A stretch of 64,000 nucleotides of DNA from Streptomyces sp. ALI-76-A (GCF_030287445.1 NZ_JASVWB010000002.1:4278001-4342000); one strand, 5' to 3'; shown: positions 44,734 through 53,916, counted from the stretch's first letter. Made by a program: numbers and translations. Notes: generated by a model from the letters alone, not told the origin.

Positions 44734-45621
44734 ATGTCCACGTCCACCGACCTGCCCGCCGTCACCGTCCTCGGCCTGGGACCGATGGGCCGTGCGCTGG
44801 CCGGGGCGTTCCTCGACGGAGGGCTGCGGACCACCGTCTGGAACCGCACGCCGGGCCGCGACCGCGCGTTGCTCGAACGCGGGGCCGCCGGTGCCGCGTC
44901 GGCGGCCGACGCCGTCGCCGCGAGTGACCTGACCGTCGTCTGCGTGGTGAACTACGACGCCTCCGACGCCGTCCTGCGGGACCCGTCGGTCACCGACGCC
45001 CTCAAGGGCCGTACCGTCGTCAACCTCACCGCCGACACCCCGGACCGCGCCCGGGACACGGCGAGTTGGGCGGAGGCCCACGGCATCCGCTACCTGGACG
45101 GCGCGATCATGACGCCGACCACGACCATCGGGACGCCCGCCGCCGTGTTCCTGCACAGCGGACCCGAGGATCTCTACCAGGAACACCGCCCGGTGCTGGA
45201 CGTGCTGGGCGGCACCCACACCCACCTGGGCGAGGACATCGGCCGGGCGGCCGCGTACGACGTCGCTCTGCTCGACATCTTCTGGACCGCGTCGGCGGGG
45301 TACGCACACGCCCTGGCGATGGCCCGGGCCGAAGGCATCGCCGCGCGTGAACTGGCCCCCTTCGCGCAGGGCATCGCGGCGATCCTGCCGCCGCTGTTCG
45401 AGCAGTGGGCGAACGAGGCCGACGACGGTACCTTCTCCGGCGAGGACAACCCGATCACCTCGGCGGTCTCGTCGATGGCGCACATCGTGCAGGCGTCGGA
45501 GGCGCACGGCATCGACGCGAGCGTGATGCGCGCGGCCGAGGGCCAGGCCCGGCGGGTCATCGGTCTCGGCCACGGTACGGACGGGTTCATGCGGGTCATG
45601 GAACTGCTGGGCCGCCGCTGA
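44734..45621 (+). CDS. NADPH-dependent imine-reductase-like oxidoreductase
   Basis: 295 residues. Beta-hydroxyacid dehydrogenase fold: dinucleotide motif VTVLGLGPMGRALAGAFLDGG (residues ~10-30), NRTPGR for NADPH preference, VVNLTADTPDRARD. The C-terminal helical half (ALLDIFWTASAGYAHALAMA, HGTDGFMRVMELL) matches imine reductases rather than 6-phosphogluconate dehydrogenases. Substrate unknown. Confidence 0.85.
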   Translation: MSTSTDLPAVTVLGLGPMGRALAGAFLDGGLRTTVWNRTPGRDRALLERGAAGAASAADAVAASDLTVVCVVNYDASDAVLRDPSVTDALKGRTVVNLTADTPDRARDTASWAEAHGIRYLDGAIMTPTTTIGTPAAVFLHSGPEDLYQEHRPVLDVLGGTHTHLGEDIGRAAAYDVALLDIFWTASAGYAHALAMARAEGIAARELAPFAQGIAAILPPLFEQWANEADDGTFSGEDNPITSAVSSMAHIVQASEAHGIDASVMRAAEGQARRVIGLGHGTDGFMRVMELLGRR

Positions 45622-46150
45622 ACCCCTGCTCCGGCCCGCCCCGTCCTCGCCGACCCCGCCCCTGTTCCCCGAGCCACCGCTCCAGCACAGCGACATCGGC
45701 GCCCGTGAGACCGTACCGGTGATCGACCCGGTGGAGCAGGGCCGGGGCGCGGTGGTGGGCGGCCACCCAGGCCCGGTCGGCGTCGGTGATCTCGTCGTCG
45801 ACCCAGACGAAGGGCCGCCCGGCGGCCCGTTCGACGAGGGGGCGGGTCTTCCAGTGGCGGCCGGCGGCTCCCGGGCCGGCGTCGTCCTCGTCGGGCCAGT
45901 CCACCAGGGGCAGCCGGGGCAGCCCGAGCCAGGGCGCGAGGCACGCGTTCGCGTCGTCCGTCCAGGTCGTGGCCCACACCAGCTCACAGCGCAGAGCCGT
46001 CAGGCGTGCCCCCAGGGCCGGGTCGACACGGGGCAGCAGCGGGTGGGCGGCGGCAGCCGCCGGGAGCGCGAAGCGCGGTTCGTACACCGGATACGGCCGC
46101 GTCGCTCCGAAGGGCAGCAGCGTTCCGTCGATGTCGAGGAAGAGCAGCAC
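45596..46150 (-). CDS. HAD-like hydrolase
   Basis: 184 residues. Motif I is LLFLDIDGTLLPFG at the N-terminus; WATTWTDDANACLAPWLGL and VWVDDEITDADRAWVAAH supply the later acidic motifs. No cap domain. The 3' end overlaps the convergent reductase gene by 26 nt, which may make expression mutually exclusive. Confidence 0.85.
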   Translation of the reverse strand: MLLFLDIDGTLLPFGATRPYPVYEPRFALPAAAAAHPLLPRVDPALGARLTALRCELVWATTWTDDANACLAPWLGLPRLPLVDWPDEDDAGPGAAGRHWKTRPLVERAAGRPFVWVDDEITDADRAWVAAHHRAPALLHRVDHRYGLTGADVAVLERWLGEQGRGRRGRGGPEQGFSGGPAVP

Positions 46151-46174
46151 CTCAGCCCTCGGCGCGCTCAGCCC

Positions 46175-46810
46175 TCAGCCCTCAGCCCTCGGTTCGAACC
46201 CCTTCGCCGCCAGGATCTCGTCGATCCGCGTCCGGTGGGCCGTCTCCCACTCGTCCAGGGTCTCCGCCGCCTCCTTGGCCAGCTTGGCCCGGGCGGCGGT
46301 GAGGATCTCCTGCCGACGGGCCGCGGGGACGGCCACGACCCCCTCCTCGTCGGCGACCACGACGTCATCGGGGTCGACCAGGACCCCGCCGCAGCGCACC
46401 CGTTCGCCGAACGGGGCCACCGCCGCCTTGGTGCCGGGGATCGGGATGACGCCCCGGGCGAAGACGGGGAAGCGCAGCTCCCGTACCTCCGCGAGGTCGC
46501 GGATCACCCCGTCGGCGACCAGGCCCGCGATGCCCCGGCGATGCGCGACGGCGCACACGTTGCCGCCGGCCAGCGCGAAGTCCAGGTCGCCCGACTGCAC
46601 GACGATCACCGAGCCGGGGCGGGCCCGGTGGATCGCCGCGTGCAGCATCAGGTTGTCCCCGGGCGGGCACCGTACGGTGAACGCCGGTCCGGCGATCCGT
46701 GGCACCGGGCCCCACAGCGGCCGGAGCCCGGAGTCCATGACCCGCTCACGGCCCAGCAGGTCGGCCAGTGTGGTCGTGGGGATGTCCAGAAACTCGGTGG
46801 CGTCGTTCAC
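46175..46810 (-). CDS. RraA-like / HMG aldolase family protein
   Basis: 211 residues from GTG 46810. Family core: AGPAFTVRCPPGDNLMLHAAIHRARPGSVIVVQSGD and GIAGLVADGVIRD, the Asp-x3-Arg-Asp metal/substrate motif seen in 4-hydroxy-4-methyl-2-oxoglutarate aldolases. True substrate uncertain. An AGCCCTC tandem repeat (about 46157-46190) covers the stop region. Confidence 0.85.
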   Translation of the reverse strand: MNDATEFLDIPTTTLADLLGRERVMDSGLRPLWGPVPRIAGPAFTVRCPPGDNLMLHAAIHRARPGSVIVVQSGDLDFALAGGNVCAVAHRRGIAGLVADGVIRDLAEVRELRFPVFARGVIPIPGTKAAVAPFGERVRCGGVLVDPDDVVVADEEGVVAVPAARRQEILTAARAKLAKEAAETLDEWETAHRTRIDEILAAKGFEPRAEG

Positions 46811-46979
46811 GCGGCCGACGTTACCGTGCCCGCATGACTGCCGGGTCGGCCTTGTGCCGTGAACGAGTTGGGTGCCCGGCCTCCGAGTGAGGCCGGGGCG
46901 GGCCAGGAGCCCGCCTCTTTCTCTGCGCCGCCTTCGAGACGCCTTTCCGAAGACTCCAGCGACAGAGAAAGAAGAGAGA

Positions 46980-47819
46980 GTGCCCAACCCCTTCAATGAC
47001 CAGATCATCGACGAGTTCCGCGCCCGCAAGGGCCGCGTGGGCGGCTTCTTCGAGGGCGCCCGGCTGATCCTCCTCACCACCACCGGCGCCCGCACCGGCA
47101 CCCCGCACACCACCCCTCTCGGCTACCTGCCCGACGGCGGCGAGCGCATCCTGGTCATCGCCTCGGCCGGCGGCGCGCCCCGGCATCCGCACTGGTACCG
47201 CAACCTCCTCGCGCATCCCCACGCCACCGTGGAGAGCGGCGCGTTCACGTACGAGGCGCGGGCCGTCGTCCTCACCGGCGAGGAACGCGACCAGGCCTTC
47301 GCGCGGGCCGTGGAGGCGGACCCGGGCTGGGCGGCGTACCAGGAGAAGACGGAGCGGGTGCTCCCGGTGGTCGCCCTGTACGAGATCGCCCAGGGCGGTC
47401 CGCCGAACATCAACGCGGACTCCTTCGGCGAGGCGGTCAAAGTCGTCCACGACGCCTTCCGCCGCGAACTCGCCCAGATCCGCGAGGAGATGAGCGCGGG
47501 CACGTCCACGCTCGGCGCCCAGCTCCGCGTCAACTGCCTGACGTTCTGCCAGGGCCTGCACAACCACCACACCGGCGAGGACCTCGGGCTGTTCCCGCAC
47601 CTGGCCGACCGCCACCCGCAGGCCGGTCCGGCGCTCGCCCGGCTGCGCGCGGAGCACGAGCGGATCGCGGCCCTCGCCGACGACCTGCGCCGCGTGGTGA
47701 CCGCCGCGGACACGGACCGCGAGACGGCCCGCGCGGAGGTGGAGCGCCTCACGGCGGAACTGGAAGCCCATCTGACCTACGAGGAGGAGCAGTTGATCCC
47801 ACTCCTCGACGCGGTCTGA
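46980..47819 (+). CDS. Ddn-type nitroreductase fused to hemerythrin domain
   Basis: 279 residues from GTG 46980 after a purine-rich GAAGAGAGAG. Residues 1-135 are a deazaflavin/F420-dependent split-barrel nitroreductase (FFEGARLILLTTTGARTGTPHTTPLGYLPDGG; HPHWYRNLLAHP). Residues ~150-275 are a hemerythrin HHE four-helix bundle with His/Glu iron ligands (CQGLHNHHTGEDLGLF; LRAEHERIA; LEAHLTYEEEQLIPLL). The fusion suggests an oxygen- or NO-sensitive redox enzyme (inference). Confidence 0.9.
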   Translation: MPNPFNDQIIDEFRARKGRVGGFFEGARLILLTTTGARTGTPHTTPLGYLPDGGERILVIASAGGAPRHPHWYRNLLAHPHATVESGAFTYEARAVVLTGEERDQAFARAVEADPGWAAYQEKTERVLPVVALYEIAQGGPPNINADSFGEAVKVVHDAFRRELAQIREEMSAGTSTLGAQLRVNCLTFCQGLHNHHTGEDLGLFPHLADRHPQAGPALARLRAEHERIAALADDLRRVVTAADTDRETARAEVERLTAELEAHLTYEEEQLIPLLDAV

Positions 47820-47839
47820 GCGGTCGGCGACCACCGGTG

Positions 47840-48270
47840 ACCGGGGGCGCCTTCCGTTCCGGCCCGGATCCGAAGGCTTCCCCCGCACCTACCCGGGCCA
47901 CGTCCGCGTCCGCCGCGACGACCCCGACCGACCCCTCGCGGCCCAGCGCCTCCCGTACGGCGTCCACGACCGCGTCGAGCAGACCGCCCGCCGCGGCCTG
48001 CCGGATCCGCAACGCGCCGTCGGCGCGCAGTGAACGGACCGGCGGGACGTCCACCTCCCGTCTGGCCAGCAGCCGGTTCGCCGGCGTCATGACGGCCTGC
48101 GGCACCCGGAATCCCGTGGTCAGCGGCACCACGGCCGTGTCGGGCTCCCCGAGGTGGCGCAGGACCGTGTCCCACGACCGGGCCGCCCACGGTGTGGCGC
48201 CCTGGGCCAGGTCGCCGAGGACCGTGACGGAGCCGAAGGGGGTCCGGCGGGCGATCGCCCGGCACTCCAT
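47840..48270 (-). pseudogene. Remnant of HelD/HelR RNA polymerase helicase
   Basis: Reads MECRAIARRTPFGSVTVLGDLAQGATPWAARSWDTVL, then VVPLTTGFRVPQAVMTPANRLL and GVVAADADVARV, the 1A-2A helicase region of HelD-like proteins that recycle stalled RNA polymerase. Only ~140 of ~700+ residues are left; an in-frame stop lies just upstream and the downstream part loses similarity. HelR confers rifampicin tolerance in Streptomyces (established knowledge), but this copy is dead. Confidence 0.7.
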
Positions 48271-48314
48271 CGGGGCATGCCGCCTTGCCTACGCGCCAGG
48301 ACGACGACCGCCCC

Positions 48315-48345
48315 TTGACCTCAACCCTGGTCGAGGTCGAAGACT
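48315..48345 (+). promoter_or_regulatory. MerR-type promoter of the quinone oxidoreductase gene
   Basis: -35 TTGACC (48315-48320) and -10 AAGACT (48340-48345) are 19 bp apart, the overlong spacing typical of MerR-controlled promoters. The spacer holds the dyad GACCTCAACC-CT-GGTCGAGGTC (48317-48338; 9 of 10 pairs). The related SoxR site is CCTCAAG...CTTGAGG. Confidence 0.65.
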
Positions 48346-48423
48346 CCATGCACACGCAAGGAACAAGCGTCACCGAACCGAACACGGCAAGCACCATCGG
48401 GCGAACCCAGACGGAGGCACGTC

Positions 48424-49389
48424 ATGCGAGCGATACAGGTGAAGGAGTTCGGCGGTCCGGAGGTTCTGGTCCCGGCCGACCTGCCGGACCCGGTGCCCGG
48501 CCCGGGCGAGGTGCTGATCGAGGTCTCCTTCGTCGACACGATCTTCGTGGAGACCCAGATCCGCGCCGGCGGGGTCCGCGACCACTTCACCGTCACGCCG
48601 CCGTACGTCCCCGGCGGCGGCGTCTCCGGCACGGTGGCCGCCCTCGGCCCGGACGTCCCCGGCGAGTGGCTGGGCCGCAGGGTGGCGTCCTTCGTCCAGG
48701 GCGGCTACGCCTCCCGGGCGGTCGCGGCGACCGACGCCCTGACGGTCGTACCGGACACCCTGGACCTCCTGCCCGCCGCGGCCCTCGTGCACGACGGCGT
48801 CACCGCGACGGGGCTGGTCGAACTGACGTCGGTGACGTCCGCCGACCGCGTCCTGATCCTCGGCGCCTCGGGCGGCATGGGCACGCTCCTGGTGCAGCTG
48901 GCCGCCCGGGCACGGGGGGCGCACGTGGTGGCACTGGCCCGGGGCGCCGAGAAGCTGGCGCTGGTCCGTGAGCTCGGCGCGTCCGCCGCGGTGGACCTGA
49001 CGGCCGCCGACTGGCCGTCCCGGGCCCGTGCGGCCCTGGGCGGGGCGGCCGACGTGGTCCTGGACGGCGTGGGCGGCGAACCGGGCGCCACCGCCTTCGC
49101 GTTGACGGCCGACGGGGGCCGGTTCTCCGCCCACGGGGCACCGACGGGCGGGTTCGCGACCGTGGACACGCAGGAGGCGCACCGGCGGGACGTACGGCTG
49201 CTGGGCATCGCCGACGTGCAGTTCCCGGCGCCGGACATCCAGCGCTTGCGGGCCCACGCGTCGCAGGAGGCGGCCGCGGGGCGGCTGCGGCCGGTGGTGG
49301 GGGCGGTGTTCCCGCTGGAGGAGGCGAGCGCCGCGCACGCGGCCGTCGAGGGCCGCCACCTGACCGGCAAGGTGGTCCTGCGGGTGTGA
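48424..49389 (+). CDS. Zinc-type NADPH:quinone oxidoreductase
   Basis: 321 residues. Medium-chain dehydrogenase family without the structural zinc: GGPEVLVPADLPDPVPGPGEVLIEV start, PPYVPGGGVSGTVAALG, and the Rossmann motif VLILGASGGMGTLLVQLAARARGAHVVALAR (~residues 140-170). ATG follows GGAGG. Probably induced through the MerR-type promoter upstream; candidate inducers are quinones or electrophiles. Confidence 0.9.
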   Translation: MRAIQVKEFGGPEVLVPADLPDPVPGPGEVLIEVSFVDTIFVETQIRAGGVRDHFTVTPPYVPGGGVSGTVAALGPDVPGEWLGRRVASFVQGGYASRAVAATDALTVVPDTLDLLPAAALVHDGVTATGLVELTSVTSADRVLILGASGGMGTLLVQLAARARGAHVVALARGAEKLALVRELGASAAVDLTAADWPSRARAALGGAADVVLDGVGGEPGATAFALTADGGRFSAHGAPTGGFATVDTQEAHRRDVRLLGIADVQFPAPDIQRLRAHASQEAAAGRLRPVVGAVFPLEEASAAHAAVEGRHLTGKVVLRV

Positions 49390-49545
49390 GCCCCTCAGGC
49401 CGGCGCCGCTCGCCGCCACGCCGGAACGGCCGCCGGCTCCCAGAGGCCGTCGGAGTGCTTGGTCCGGAGGGCGACGGCCGCCTCGGCGGCGGCCGTGCCC
49501 TCCGCATCGGCAAGGTCCGCCAAGCCCGCGAAGCCCGACGGAGGG

Positions 49546-51792
49546 TCACATGCCTCCGCGGAACCCGGCCTTGGGTTCCGTCACGGTCTCCCCACGCCAG
49601 AGCCCGGGCAGGACACGGGCGAGACAGGGGTTCACCGTCGGGCGGGCGGCCAGGCCCAGCGAGCCCATCGCCGCCGCCAGGGTCATCGCGTAGGAGTCCA
49701 CGGCCCGGCGGACGTTGGGGGCGTCCAGGCTCGCCCCCGTCACCAGCCGGTCGAGGTCGACGTAGGCGGACCGGACGATCTCGATCCAGCGGTACACCCG
49801 CCAGTCCTTGCGCCAGTCCAGGGTGTACGCGGACGGCAGCTTCCGCTCCCAGCGGCGGAACATCCGGTCCCGGATCTCCGGCCGGGTGGGGGTGAGGTGC
49901 ATGTGCCGGACCAGGTCGTACAGCGGGTCACCGACCAGCGCCATCTCCCAGTCGATGATCGTCAGCGCGAGGTGGTCGTCACGCCGTACGAGGTTCCACG
50001 GGTTCAGGTCGCCGTGCAGCAGGGCCGGCTCCCGCCGGCTCACCTCGTGTCGGGACAGGATCCGTCGCAAGCCGTCCTCGTCGGGCAGCCCGAGCAGCCG
50101 GGCCAGGTGCTGCGACTCCTTCGGCAGGTCCCCCACCAGCGCCACGAGCTGGCCGCGCAGCCAGTCGTGGAAGCCACCCTCGCCCGCGGCCGGATCCACC
50201 TGCCGGTAGTTCACCCGCGTCAGGGCGCAGAGCTGGTCGACGAGCTTGTCGGCCTCGTGCGGCAGCAGTCCGTACACCGGGTGGCTCGGCGGCCTGTCGA
50301 TGTCGCGCGGTCCGACGTACGTGTGGATGGCGAAGCGGTCGTTCGGATAACTCTCCCCCAGCGCCAGCGCCCTCGGTGCCGCCACGGCGCCGCCCGCCTG
50401 CTCGATGGCCCGCAGGACGGCGTGCTCGCTCAGGAAGCTGCGCTCCCGGCGGCAGACGTCGGGCAGCTTGCGCCGTACGACCACGGGGAAGTCGACGCTC
50501 GGCACCCGGACCACGGTGTTGAGGTGCGCGGTCCCCTTGAAGACCCGGCACGCCGGGGCCGCTCCCTCCGCCACCAGGGCCTCCCGCACGGCGGAGGCGG
50601 GAAAGTCAGGATGATCGGGAAGACGCCGGTCCGGCTGCCAGCGCGGGGTGGGCACGAGCCGCCCCTCGCCCTCGGAGGAGGCGCCGCCACGGGACGTCAG
50701 CCACCGGAACAGGGCCCGCTCGATCTCGCCCGTGCCCGGCAGGTTCCTGAGCCGCAGCGGCTCCTCCGCCGCTTCCAGCGCCCGGCGCACCTCCGCGGTC
50801 GCGTCGTCCAGGCTCTTCCGGGTGCGTGTCTCCTCCAGCGACCGCGCAGCCCGCATCACGTCGGGGTAGACGGACTGCGCGCGCTCGAAGGCCAGGTAGT
50901 GGCGCAGGTCCCGGGCCAGACCGTTGACGGCGGCGGGACGCGTACGCTGCATGGCCTGCGCCCACGCGTCGATCACCTCGTCCCCCTGGTGGTCCGGGTA
51001 CCGCATGCGCACGAGGTGGGTCGCGAGGTCGTGCAGGGGGTCGCCGTAGGTCGCCAGTTCCCAGTCGACGCAGATGAGGGGCGGGTCGCCGGTGTACGGC
51101 ACGATCAGGTTGTCGCGGTGCAGGTCCGTGTGGAGCAGGCTGTAGGGCCGCCGGGCCATGGCGGGGACCCGTTCGGCCAACCGCGGCAGGGCGTCCTCGG
51201 GGATGCCGAGCGCCGCGAACAGCCCGCCGAACTCCACCCGGTTGGGGCGTCTGATCTGCTGGTCCGCGAGGTGCGCCAGCGTGCGCAGGAACCCCTGGCT
51301 GTCCAGCTCGTTGCTGGGCCAGGCGGCCGGCAGGGGCGGCAGCGTCCCCCGCCTCACCGTGGCCATCTGGGCGAGCAGGCCGGCCAGCGCCTTGATGAGC
51401 AGGCTGTCCACAGGCTTGCCGTTCCCGCACACCGCGGAGAGGGGTACGCCTTCCACATGACTGTGGACGGCGAAGTGGTCCCCCTTGACGAGGCACTCCG
51501 GCACATCGGGCAGGATCCCCTTGACGGCGTCGAGGATCTCCACCTCGTTCGGCCACGTCCTGATCACCACGGGCAGCGCGTCCGCGCGCCGGAGCCGCAC
51601 GGTGACGTAGGTGCCCGGCGGACGACCGCACAACCCCGCCATCGGCTCGGTCAGCGGGAGCACGTAGTTCTGGTGGTGGTGTCCGCTGGTGGACTCGCCC
51701 AGCCGCACGGCCCTTCCCACGAACGCCCGGTGGACGTCGTCGGGCGTGACGCGTTCCCTGGCGACGGAACGGGGATGGGAAGCTGCGTCCAC
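49546..51792 (-). CDS. Double aminoglycoside-phosphotransferase-domain protein
   Basis: 748 residues from GTG 51792 (after GGAG). Two complete APH-type kinase domains in tandem: domain 1 (~10-340) with catalytic LLHTDLHRDNLIV and metal-binding ICVDWE; domain 2 (~400-740) with LLHGDLNPWNLV and TIIDWE. Both keep the His-x-Asp-x4-Asn Brenner motif and the Asp-Trp-Glu motif, so both could be active. Single-domain APH proteins are ~260-330 residues. Substrate unknown. The frame reaches 52104, but the extra N-terminal sequence looks non-coding. Confidence 0.87.
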   Translation of the reverse strand: MDAASHPRSVARERVTPDDVHRAFVGRAVRLGESTSGHHHQNYVLPLTEPMAGLCGRPPGTYVTVRLRRADALPVVIRTWPNEVEILDAVKGILPDVPECLVKGDHFAVHSHVEGVPLSAVCGNGKPVDSLLIKALAGLLAQMATVRRGTLPPLPAAWPSNELDSQGFLRTLAHLADQQIRRPNRVEFGGLFAALGIPEDALPRLAERVPAMARRPYSLLHTDLHRDNLIVPYTGDPPLICVDWELATYGDPLHDLATHLVRMRYPDHQGDEVIDAWAQAMQRTRPAAVNGLARDLRHYLAFERAQSVYPDVMRAARSLEETRTRKSLDDATAEVRRALEAAEEPLRLRNLPGTGEIERALFRWLTSRGGASSEGEGRLVPTPRWQPDRRLPDHPDFPASAVREALVAEGAAPACRVFKGTAHLNTVVRVPSVDFPVVVRRKLPDVCRRERSFLSEHAVLRAIEQAGGAVAAPRALALGESYPNDRFAIHTYVGPRDIDRPPSHPVYGLLPHEADKLVDQLCALTRVNYRQVDPAAGEGGFHDWLRGQLVALVGDLPKESQHLARLLGLPDEDGLRRILSRHEVSRREPALLHGDLNPWNLVRRDDHLALTIIDWEMALVGDPLYDLVRHMHLTPTRPEIRDRMFRRWERKLPSAYTLDWRKDWRVYRWIEIVRSAYVDLDRLVTGASLDAPNVRRAVDSYAMTLAAAMGSLGLAARPTVNPCLARVLPGLWRGETVTEPKAGFRGGM

Positions 51793-52297
51793 TGGCCGCT
51801 CCGGAAGCGAGATGGGGGTGGCTTGGGCAAACGGTAAGCACACGGTGGGCGCCGCGCACGACGGAGTGACGCTCGCGTGGCTCCAACGGGTGGTTCGCCA
51901 CTGTTCTGCTGGATCTGTTCGCGTGCGGCCGACAGGCCCATCCATACGAACGAAGGCGAGCGATCGCTCAGTCGGTGCGGGCATGCTACAGCAACCCGGC
52001 AGCGGCTCCGCGGACCCGCCGTACCGCCCTCCGGCGCCTCCCGACGGCTGTTCCGCGAGCAGCCCCCACACCGAGGCCCCACCGATGAGCGGGGCCGGCG
52101 TCACCCCTGCGCGCGGCCCGGTGACCTTGGCGCCGAGGACTGCGCGCGCCGGGTCCTGACCACGATCGACCCGCTGCCCTGCCGCGCTGCGGCAGCTGGC
52201 CGATGAAGGCCGGCTCGAGACGCGTGCTGTCGGTGGAGTGCTCCGGCTCCCGAACGGGGCGGCCCGGGGCGGCCGTCGTGTGCGCGCCGCTGATGAC
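51793..52297. other. 505-bp gap with possible dehydrogenase remnant
   Basis: No intact gene. On the + strand near 52180-52270 the peptide ALRQLADEGRLETRAVGGVL resembles the C-terminus of zinc-type dehydrogenases, without the rest. The remainder has mixed composition and includes the promoter for the double-APH gene. Confidence 0.35.
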
Positions 52298-53035
52298 TCA
52301 GGCGTGCGCGCGCGTCAGCTTGAGCACCGGTTCCAGCGTGGCGACGGTCACCGTGGCGCCCGCGTCCCGCAGCAGCTTCTCCTTGCGCTCGTTGCGCGCG
52401 TAGCCGAGGAAGGGCACGCCGGCCGCCTGCGCCGCGTAGAGGTCCGAGGGGGTGTCGCCGATCATCAGCGCGTCCGAGGGCGCCGAACCCATGGCGTTCA
52501 GGGCCCGGTTGAGGCAGTGGGGGTCCGGCTTGAGGTGGTGGAGCGCCTGGGTGCGGCCGTAGATGTGCGGTGCGAAGCAGGAGGTGAGCTCTCGGCTCGC
52601 CAGGTAGGTGCGGACCACCCGCGGGGAGTTGTTCGTGGCGATGGCCAGCCGCGCCCCGACCGCCGTCCAGGTGCGGATCAGCGGGTCCGCGTACGGGGTG
52701 GGCATGGCGGAGGAGGTGGCCCGCAGTTCTTCCTGGGTGAGACGTTCCTCCAGCTCGTCCACCAGGTCACTGCCGGGATGTCTGCGGTCGAGGGCGCGCA
52801 GGACTATGTGCGGGTCCAGGGAGCGGCGTTCCTCGTCGGTCAGCAGGCCGTGCAGGCCCCGCCCCTCCAGCCACTCCACGAGGTCGTCCGCCACCTTGGC
52901 CGCCGCGTGGCCGGCGAACAGGCGGCAGACCGGGCCGTCGAAGTCCCAGAGCACGACACGCGCGCGGGTGATCAGTTCTCGCAGTGCCTCGGTCCGGGCT
53001 GCCACGGGTTCAGTCTGCGTCGTATCAGAAGTCAC
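52298..53035 (-). CDS. HAD-superfamily hydrolase
   Basis: 245 residues from GTG 53035. Motif I VLWDFDGPVCRLF, motif II LAIATNNSP, motif III Lys in LKPDPHCLNRAL and motif IV MIGDTPSDLYAA give a phosphoglycolate-phosphatase-like enzyme with a helical cap. The start overlaps the stop of the GntR-type gene (TAGTG), so regulator and phosphatase are co-expressed. Opposite activities of a HAD phosphatase and the APH-like kinase next door may be linked (inference). Confidence 0.88.
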   Translation of the reverse strand: MTSDTTQTEPVAARTEALRELITRARVVLWDFDGPVCRLFAGHAAAKVADDLVEWLEGRGLHGLLTDEERRSLDPHIVLRALDRRHPGSDLVDELEERLTQEELRATSSAMPTPYADPLIRTWTAVGARLAIATNNSPRVVRTYLASRELTSCFAPHIYGRTQALHHLKPDPHCLNRALNAMGSAPSDALMIGDTPSDLYAAQAAGVPFLGYARNERKEKLLRDAGATVTVATLEPVLKLTRAHA

Positions 53036-53916
53036 TAGGAGAGTGTCAGGTCCGTCGTGATGGTTTCCCAGAGGGCGTCGAACCACTTCTGCGATTCCTC
53101 GACGAACGCGGCGTCCCGCTGCCCCGCCCGTCGCTCGAACGAGAAGAGGAGGGATTCCGTGCCCAGGACGTCGTACATGTCGAGCACGCCGCTGTCCGAC
53201 GGTTCCTCCCGCCGCGTGATCATGTAGTACGCGATCAGGGCCTCCCCCTCGTTCAGGAGGTACAGCTTCACCGGCGGGGTGAACGGCAGGGCGCGGAACC
53301 TGACCTGGACGTCGATGCCGTGGGAGGAGCGCAGGGCGAGCAGGTTGTGCTTGAGGACGTGGCCCTGCGCGTTGCGCTGGGTCAGCCAGCGCTGATGGAT
53401 CGGGTCGCTGTCCTCACCGCGGCCCTCGACCGGGACGGGGAAGGCGAGCGGGATCTCGCGGGAGGGCAGCAGGATACGGACGTCGACCGACTCGGGCCGG
53501 ATGCGGCCCTCGTGGATCTGCCGGATGGGCTCCCCCAGGGCCAGCATCAGCGACTCGGCGGTGAGACAGGCCGCGTCCACGCGGACGTGGGCGGCGCCGA
53601 ACGCCTCCGTCAGCCGCGGCGCGAGCCCCACCATCGTCGGCTGCGGCTGCTCCCCCGCCGTGGTGTGGGCCGGTTCCGCGATCCGGGGCGGACTGCCCTT
53701 GCTGACGTTGCTCAGGAGGCCGTCGTCCTGGAGGGCGCGCAGGGCCTGACGGACGGTACCGCGCTCCACGCCGAACTCCTCGGCGAGCTCGGCCTGGGTG
53801 GGCAGGCGGTCTCCCGCCCTCAGGTCACCGCTGCGGATCCGCTCCCGCAGGACGTCGGCGATCTCCTGGGGCGAGAGCTTTCTGCTGCCGTTCACTGCCA
53901 CGTTCTCCTGAGTCAC
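53035..53916 (-). CDS. GntR-type regulator, cassette 1
   Basis: 293 residues from GTG 53916 (chosen because VTQENVAVNG aligns with VDPEHAAVNG of the paralogue; GTG 53901 or 53895 are alternatives). GntR winged helix at residues ~18-80 (EIADVLRERIRSGDLRAGDRLPTQAELAEEFG). The ~200-residue C-terminal domain is not FadR or UTRA as far as I can tell; hallmarks are LLPSREIPLAFPVPVEGRG, FRALPFTPPVKLYLLNEGEAL and a closing WFDALWETITTDL. About 60% similar to the second regulator. Confidence 0.87.
   Translation of the reverse strand: MTQENVAVNGSRKLSPQEIADVLRERIRSGDLRAGDRLPTQAELAEEFGVERGTVRQALRALQDDGLLSNVSKGSPPRIAEPAHTTAGEQPQPTMVGLAPRLTEAFGAAHVRVDAACLTAESLMLALGEPIRQIHEGRIRPESVDVRILLPSREIPLAFPVPVEGRGEDSDPIHQRWLTQRNAQGHVLKHNLLALRSSHGIDVQVRFRALPFTPPVKLYLLNEGEALIAYYMITRREEPSDSGVLDMYDVLGTESLLFSFERRAGQRDAAFVEESQKWFDALWETITTDLTLS

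Noticed and set aside
44734..45987. Minus-strand 422-codon frame opposite the reductase
   Set aside because: Antisense shadow of a clear Rossmann-fold gene.
46187..46200. GGTTCGAACC resembling a tRNA T-arm
   Set aside because: Lies in the RraA-like coding sequence; no acceptor stem or CCA-side pairing found.
49395..49548. Minus-strand peptide FAGLADLADAEGTAAAEAAVAL... ending AWRRAAPA
   Set aside because: Looks coding, but there is no start codon; it may be a remnant or a frameshifted extension of the double-APH gene. Not strong enough to call.
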